A stretch of 16,536 nucleotides of DNA, taken from contig JBJXGC010000116.1 of the NCBI GenBank assembly GCA_046154545.1, forward strand, positions 1-16,536, given 5' to 3'. The position numbers and the translations under genes are program-made. Numbering within the stretch: position 1 is the stretch's first letter; the number at the start of each line of letters is the position of its first letter. Source of the DNA: JBJXGC01 sp046154545. GTDB taxonomy: Bacteria; Chloroflexota; Dehalococcoidia; Tepidiformales; Tepidiformaceae. Shown one piece after another: positions 12,513-16,536 of this stretch. Below the pieces are notes generated by a model, which made no database searches, had not been told where the DNA came from, and saw only the letters and a list, made by a program, of their open reading frames with translations.

Positions 12513-13892
12513 TTACGGAGAACTTTCGGCCAGGATCCGGGCAACGGCCGCGTCATCCACCGGGTCTACCGTCCGTGGGTCGAGCAAGACGGCGCCCTCT
12601 TCGATCCGGGCGACGAGCGGCCGGGTGCCGGTGCGGAGCCGGTGTGCGAACGCCTCGGCGCCGCTCGCGGGCCGGATGGCCACGCACCAGGTAGGCAGGC
12701 TCTCCCCGGGGAGCGAGCCTCCGCCCACCATCGACCGGCTGCTCACGACGGTGGCGGCCGGCCCGGCCGCCCGTGCCCAGGCCCGCGCCCGGCGCCGGAT
12801 GCCCGCCGGGCGGGCGCTGACCATCCGCCAGACCGGTATCTCCTCGTCCTGTGACCCGGTCAGATAGCTCATCAAGGTCGCGTTCAGGGCCGCGATCGTG
12901 AGCTTATCGACCCGCAGCGCACGGGCGAGCGGATGGCGCCGCAGCTCTTCGATGAGCGCCCCCCGGCCGGTGATGATGCCGCACTGGGGCCCGCCGAGGA
13001 GCTTGTCGCCGCTGAAGAGGGCGAGGTCGGCGCCGGCCGCAAGGCTCTCCTGGACCGTGGGTTCGTGGTCGAGGCCGTAGCGCTCGGTCGCGACCAGGCA
13101 GCCGCTCCCGAGGTCATCGAGGAGGAGCAGGCCGCGCTCGCGGGCCAGGGCTGACAACTCCGCCAGGGGCGCCTCGGCCGTAAACCCGACCACCCGGAAG
13201 TTCGACGTATGCACGCGCAAAAGGCCGGCCGTTTCGCCGCTGACGGCGTCGGCGTAGTCCCGGGTGTAGGTGCGGTTCGTGGTGCCTACCTCGACCACGC
13301 GGGCGCCGCTCTGGCGGAGGACGTCGGGGATGCGGAAGCCACCGCCGATCTCGACGGCCTGGCCGCGTGAGACGATGACCTCGCGGCCGGCCGCGAACAC
13401 CTGGAGGACCATGAACAGGGCGGCCGCGTTGTTGTTCACCACCAACCCGTCTTCGGCGCCGGTCGTCCGGCGGAGAAGGTCGCGGACGTGCTCGTGGCGG
13501 CTCCCCCGGGCGCCCGCTTCGAGGCCAAATTCGAGGTTGCTGTAGCCCCGGGCAACGGCATCCATCGCCGCGATCGCCTTCAGGCTGAGGGGGGCGCGGC
13601 CCAGGTTCGTCTGGAGGATGACGCCGGTCGCGTTGATCACCGGCCGCAGTGAGGGCTCAAGGGAGTGATCCGCCCGGGTGGCGGCGGCCACCGCCAGGTC
13701 CTCGGCCGAGGGCGCCGGCTCGCCCGCCCGGACCCGCTCGCGCGCCCCCGCAATCTCAGCCCGCACGGCTTCGAGAACGATGGTGTGCGGGCGCCCGTTT
13801 CCGATGGCGGAGAGTACGGCATCGACGCTGGGCAGCTTGCGGAACTCGTCAGCGGGCACGGGCCGATTGTACGCCCGCGTCCGCGTGGGCAT
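12513..13892 (-). CDS. selA: L-seryl-tRNA(Sec) selenium transferase (selenocysteine synthase)
   Basis: SelA is a PLP enzyme that converts seryl-tRNA(Sec) to selenocysteyl-tRNA(Sec) using selenophosphate. The product is 459 residues, close to the E. coli length. The N-terminal tRNA-binding domain starts around FRKLPSVDAVLSA (17-29). The catalytic domain shows INATGVILQTNLGRAPLS (86-103), YSNLEFGL (117-124), GLVVNNNAAALFMVL (149-163), RVHTSNFRVVGFT (226-238), LLDDLGSG (257-264) and the PLP lysine K297 in FSGDKLLGGPQCGII. The C-terminal part keeps SMVGGGSLPGESLPTW. The ATG at 13892 is used; an in-frame GTG lies 11 codons later. No selB, selD or tRNA-Sec gene is visible in this window. It is divergent from the aminotransferase gene, and no confident promoter was found in the gap. 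Confidence 0.96.
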   Translation of the reverse strand: MPTRTRAYNRPVPADEFRKLPSVDAVLSAIGNGRPHTIVLEAVRAEIAGARERVRAGEPAPSAEDLAVAAATRADHSLEPSLRPVINATGVILQTNLGRAPLSLKAIAAMDAVARGYSNLEFGLEAGARGSRHEHVRDLLRRTTGAEDGLVVNNNAAALFMVLQVFAAGREVIVSRGQAVEIGGGFRIPDVLRQSGARVVEVGTTNRTYTRDYADAVSGETAGLLRVHTSNFRVVGFTAEAPLAELSALARERGLLLLDDLGSGCLVATERYGLDHEPTVQESLAAGADLALFSGDKLLGGPQCGIITGRGALIEELRRHPLARALRVDKLTIAALNATLMSYLTGSQDEEIPVWRMVSARPAGIRRRARAWARAAGPAATVVSSRSMVGGGSLPGESLPTWCVAIRPASGAEAFAHRLRTGTRPLVARIEEGAVLLDPRTVDPVDDAAVARILAESSP

Positions 13893-14015
13893 AGACGCTG
13901 CCCCGCCCCGCCATCAAATCTTGGTTCCCACAACATTCCCGCCGGTGCCTAATGTGGTTGACCGCTTAAACTGCTGGTTCGACCATTACGATTACCTTGG
14001 ACGGAGCCCCCACCT
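13893..14015. other. Divergent selA/aminotransferase intergenic region
   Basis: These 123 bases must hold the promoters of two divergent units. TTGACC at 13958-13963 resembles a -35 box for the plus strand, but no good -10 lies 16-18 bases downstream (TACGAT at 13987-13992 is 23 bases away). Nothing better was found for selA. No structured RNA or tRNA was recognised. Confidence 0.4.
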
Positions 14016-15104
14016 TTGAACCTTCGTATCCCCGGACCCACCCCCTGCCCGGAGGAGGTCCTCCAGGCGTCTGCCCAGCAGATGATCAACCACCGCGGGC
14101 CAGAGTTCGCCCAGGTCTTGCGGCGCGTGACCGACGGTCTGAACTGGGTGTTCGGCTCTTCCACGGATATCCTCTCGTTCACCACCTCTGGCACGGGCGG
14201 GCTCGAAGTGGCGATCGTGAACACGCTCAGCCCCGGTGACCGCGTGCTCGGCATCTCGATCGGTTCGTTCGGGGACCGGCTGAAGAGCATCGCCAAGACC
14301 TACGGCGCCGATGTCGTGAGCTACGCCCTCGAATGGGGCGAAGCGGCCGACCCGGCCGAAGTCGGCCGCATGCTCGATGCCGACGCGACGATCAAGGCGG
14401 TGCTCGTGACGCATAACGAAACCTCCACCGGCGTCACCAACCCGCTCGAAGCGATCGCGAAAGAAGTGCGGGAGCGGGACCGGCTCCTCATCGTGGACGC
14501 GGTGAGCAGCATGAGTTCGGTCCCCTGCCCGGTCGAGCGCTGGGGGCTCGACGTGGTGGTGAGCGGCTCCCAGAAGGGCTGGATGGCCCCTCCTGGGCTC
14601 GCCTTCGTCTACATGAGCGAGCGGGCCTGGGCGGCCAACGCGGAGGCGAAGATGCCCCGCTTCTACTTCGACGCGGCGAAGACCCGCGACTCGCTGGCGA
14701 AGCTCCAGAACCCCTGGACGCCGGCCATCTCCATCTACTTCGCGATGGACAAGGCGTTCGAACTGATGCAAGCCGAGGGCCTTGAGGGCGTCTTCAGCCG
14801 CCATGCGGCCATCGCCGATTACACCCGATCCCGCGTGAAAGGGCTCGGTCTGAAGCTTGTCCCGGTGGTCGAGAAGCACGCTTCGAACACGGTGACGGCG
14901 GTCTGGTGGCCTGAGGGCATCGACGGCAAGGCGCTGAGCAAGCGGGCCCGTGAAGAGTTCGGCGTCGTCCTCGGTGGCGGCCAGGGCAAGCTCGAAGGGA
15001 AGATCTTCCGCGTCGGCCACCTCGGCTGGGTGAACCAGGACGAGGTCGCCGCGGCCCTCGATGTCGTAGAACGCCTGCTGGCTGACGCGAAGACGAGCGC
15101 CTGA
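14016..15104 (+). CDS. Class V PLP aminotransferase (alanine/serine-glyoxylate aminotransferase-like; possible phosphoserine aminotransferase)
   Basis: This is a fold-type I, class V aminotransferase of 362 residues. The N-terminal IPGPTPCPEEVL (5-16), SGTGGLEVAIVN (58-69), HNETSTGV (133-140), VDAVSSMSSVP (160-170, cofactor Asp161) and the Schiff-base lysine K187 in SGSQKGWMAPPG are all present. The family includes alanine-glyoxylate, serine-glyoxylate and serine-pyruvate aminotransferases. Because serA begins two bases after the stop, this enzyme may instead, or also, aminate 3-phosphohydroxypyruvate to phosphoserine, as reported for broad-specificity class V enzymes paired with serA in some lineages. 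The start is a TTG at 14016 with GGAG at 14003-14006, nine bases upstream; no ATG is available near it. The upstream gene selA is divergent. Confidence 0.92.
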   Translation: MNLRIPGPTPCPEEVLQASAQQMINHRGPEFAQVLRRVTDGLNWVFGSSTDILSFTTSGTGGLEVAIVNTLSPGDRVLGISIGSFGDRLKSIAKTYGADVVSYALEWGEAADPAEVGRMLDADATIKAVLVTHNETSTGVTNPLEAIAKEVRERDRLLIVDAVSSMSSVPCPVERWGLDVVVSGSQKGWMAPPGLAFVYMSERAWAANAEAKMPRFYFDAAKTRDSLAKLQNPWTPAISIYFAMDKAFELMQAEGLEGVFSRHAAIADYTRSRVKGLGLKLVPVVEKHASNTVTAVWWPEGIDGKALSKRAREEFGVVLGGGQGKLEGKIFRVGHLGWVNQDEVAAALDVVERLLADAKTSA

Positions 15105-15106
15105 CC

Positions 15107-16536
15107 ATGCCCGACCCCCGTCCTCGTATCCTCGTCGCCGACCCGGTAGCGGATGAAGGCGTGCAGCTCCTCAAGGCTGTCGCTGATGTCGACGTCCGCA
15201 CGGGCCTTTCGGAAGAGGCCCTCGTCGCGATCGTCGCTGACTACGAGGCGCTGGTTGTGCGGAGTGAGACGAAAGTAACGCGCGCCGTCCTGGAAGCGGG
15301 GAAGAACCTGGTGGTCGTCGGGCGGGCTGGCGTGGGCGTCGATAACATCGATATCCCGGCGGCGACCGAACGCGGCGTTATCGTCGTCAACGCCCCCCAG
15401 GGAAACACCGTGGCTGCGACTGAACACACGGTCGCCCTGCTGATGACGCTCGCGCGCCACATCCCCCAGGCCGACGCGTCCATGCGCTCCGGGAAGTGGG
15501 CGCGGAAGGACTACGTCGGCACCGAACTCCGGGGGAAGCGGCTCGGCATCATCGGGCTCGGCAAGATCGGGGTCGAAGTCGCCCGCCGGGCGCTGGCGTT
15601 CGAGATGGACGTGGTCGGCTACGACCCGTTCGTGCCGGACGAGCGGGCGGTGGCCCTCGGCGTCCAGCCGGTCGATTTCGACACGATCGTCACGACCTCG
15701 GACTTCATCACGGTCCACGTCCCGCTGAGCGCGACCAACACGGGGCTGCTCGATGCCGAGCAGATCGCCCGGATGAAGACGGGCGTGCGGCTGATCAACG
15801 TCGCCCGCGGTGGGATCATCGACGAGCAGGCCCTCGCCGACGCGGTGAAGAGCGGGAAGGTGGCCGGCGCCGCCATCGACGTCTTCACGGACGAGCCTGT
15901 CAAGGCCGACAACCCCCTGCTCGGTGACCCGCGGATCATCACGACGCCCCACCTCGGGGCATCGACCAGCGAGGCCCAGGAACGCGTCTCGCTCGATGTC
16001 GCCGAGCAGATCGTTGACATCCTCAACGGCCGGCCGGCGCGCTACGCCGTTAACGCACCGATGCTCGTGCCCGAAGCGCTCAAGCTCCTGGGCCCCTACC
16101 TGCCCGTGGCCGAGGCGGTGGGCGCGACGGCAACTCAGCTCGCGACCGGCAAGCTGACGGCCATCAACATCGACTACTACGGCGAGATCGCTGAGCACGA
16201 CGTGACGCCCCTGCGGGCGTCGGTGATCCGCGGGTTGTTGAAGCCGATCAGCGTCGAGACGGTGAACGTCGTGAACGCATCGGTCGTCGCCCAGGGCCGC
16301 GGCTGGAACATCGACGAGCGGCTGCGCAGCTCGCACGAAGTCTTCCTCAACCTCGTCGATGTCCGGGTGACGACCACGGACGGGGAGGTGACGGTGGGAG
16401 GTACCGTGGAGCACGGTCAGGCCCACATCGTCTCGATTAACGGCCTCGACGTTGACCTGCTGCCCTCGCCGGGGACCTTCCTCCTGGTCTGCGACAACGA
16501 AGACCGGCCGGGCATGATCGGACGCGTCGGCACCCT
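15107..16536 (+). CDS. serA: D-3-phosphoglycerate dehydrogenase (3' truncated by window edge)
   Basis: SerA oxidises 3-phosphoglycerate to 3-phosphohydroxypyruvate with NAD, the first step of the phosphorylated serine pathway. From the ATG at 15107, 476 codons are present before the window ends; the long form is about 525 residues. The NAD-binding motif is GIIGLGKIG (147-155). The catalytic triad is R234 in NVARGG, E263 in TDEP and H282 in TPHLGAS. An intervening domain covers about 320-450, and the C-terminal ACT regulatory domain begins near 457 (TFLLVCDNEDRPGMIGRVGT) and is cut off. This is the long, ACT-containing type that can be feedback-controlled by serine in some species. It starts two bases after the aminotransferase stop, so the two form an operon. 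Confidence 0.97.
   Translation, partial: MPDPRPRILVADPVADEGVQLLKAVADVDVRTGLSEEALVAIVADYEALVVRSETKVTRAVLEAGKNLVVVGRAGVGVDNIDIPAATERGVIVVNAPQGNTVAATEHTVALLMTLARHIPQADASMRSGKWARKDYVGTELRGKRLGIIGLGKIGVEVARRALAFEMDVVGYDPFVPDERAVALGVQPVDFDTIVTTSDFITVHVPLSATNTGLLDAEQIARMKTGVRLINVARGGIIDEQALADAVKSGKVAGAAIDVFTDEPVKADNPLLGDPRIITTPHLGASTSEAQERVSLDVAEQIVDILNGRPARYAVNAPMLVPEALKLLGPYLPVAEAVGATATQLATGKLTAINIDYYGEIAEHDVTPLRASVIRGLLKPISVETVNVVNASVVAQGRGWNIDERLRSSHEVFLNLVDVRVTTTDGEVTVGGTVEHGQAHIVSINGLDVDLLPSPGTFLLVCDNEDRPGMIGRVGT

Noticed and set aside
14819..16426. A 535-codon minus-strand open frame opposite the aminotransferase and serA
   Set aside because: Antisense shadow of two clear genes; no recognisable domain.

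Overview
The window is a dense, high-GC bacterial chromosome segment with no mobile element, CRISPR array, rRNA or complete tRNA that I can see. The order atpA-atpG-(HAD)-(crotonase)-atpD-atpC-murA-mreB, the protein flavour, and a Rex/SelA/SerA neighbourhood fit a Gram-positive-like or Chloroflexota-type lineage. Chloroflexota is my best guess, but it is an inference and no marker here proves it.

Left part, plus strand, 1-8536: the 3' part of an F1F0 ATP synthase operon. It holds atpA (5' truncated), atpG, then a HAD phosphatase and an enoyl-CoA hydratase/isomerase inserted between gamma and beta, then atpD and atpC. After about 105 bases comes a cell-envelope module: a MurA homologue, an MreB homologue whose start codon overlaps the murA stop, and a second HAD hydrolase. 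MurA lacks two hallmark residues: the mobile-loop Cys is Asp and the active-site Lys is Ser. MreB has a changed phosphate-2 motif. These are the most interesting observations in the window.

Middle part, 8533-11067: a convergent VOC/glyoxalase-fold gene whose stop codon overlaps that of the HAD gene, and a decayed C-terminal remnant of an AlkD-type DNA glycosylase gene. Next is a secreted DUF839/PhoX-like protein with an Asp-only acidic tail, followed by a strong GC hairpin. The remnant is about 88% identical to the end of the intact alkD gene that lies on the other side of the phoX-like gene.

Right part: on the minus strand, selA (selenocysteine synthase), then rex (redox-sensing repressor) with its own recognisable promoter and a degenerate Rex-type operator, then alkD. 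On the plus strand, divergent from selA, a class V aminotransferase and serA (3' truncated) form a two-gene unit, probably for serine synthesis and/or glyoxylate-serine metabolism.

Functionally the window mixes energy conversion (ATP synthase, NADH sensing by Rex), envelope shape and precursor synthesis (MurA, MreB), amino-acid and selenium metabolism, phosphate scavenging and DNA alkylation repair. Several starts were refined from ribosome-binding or promoter evidence: atpD at 3530, rex at 12435, the phoX-like gene at 9396, and the first HAD gene possibly at a CTG at 2096.
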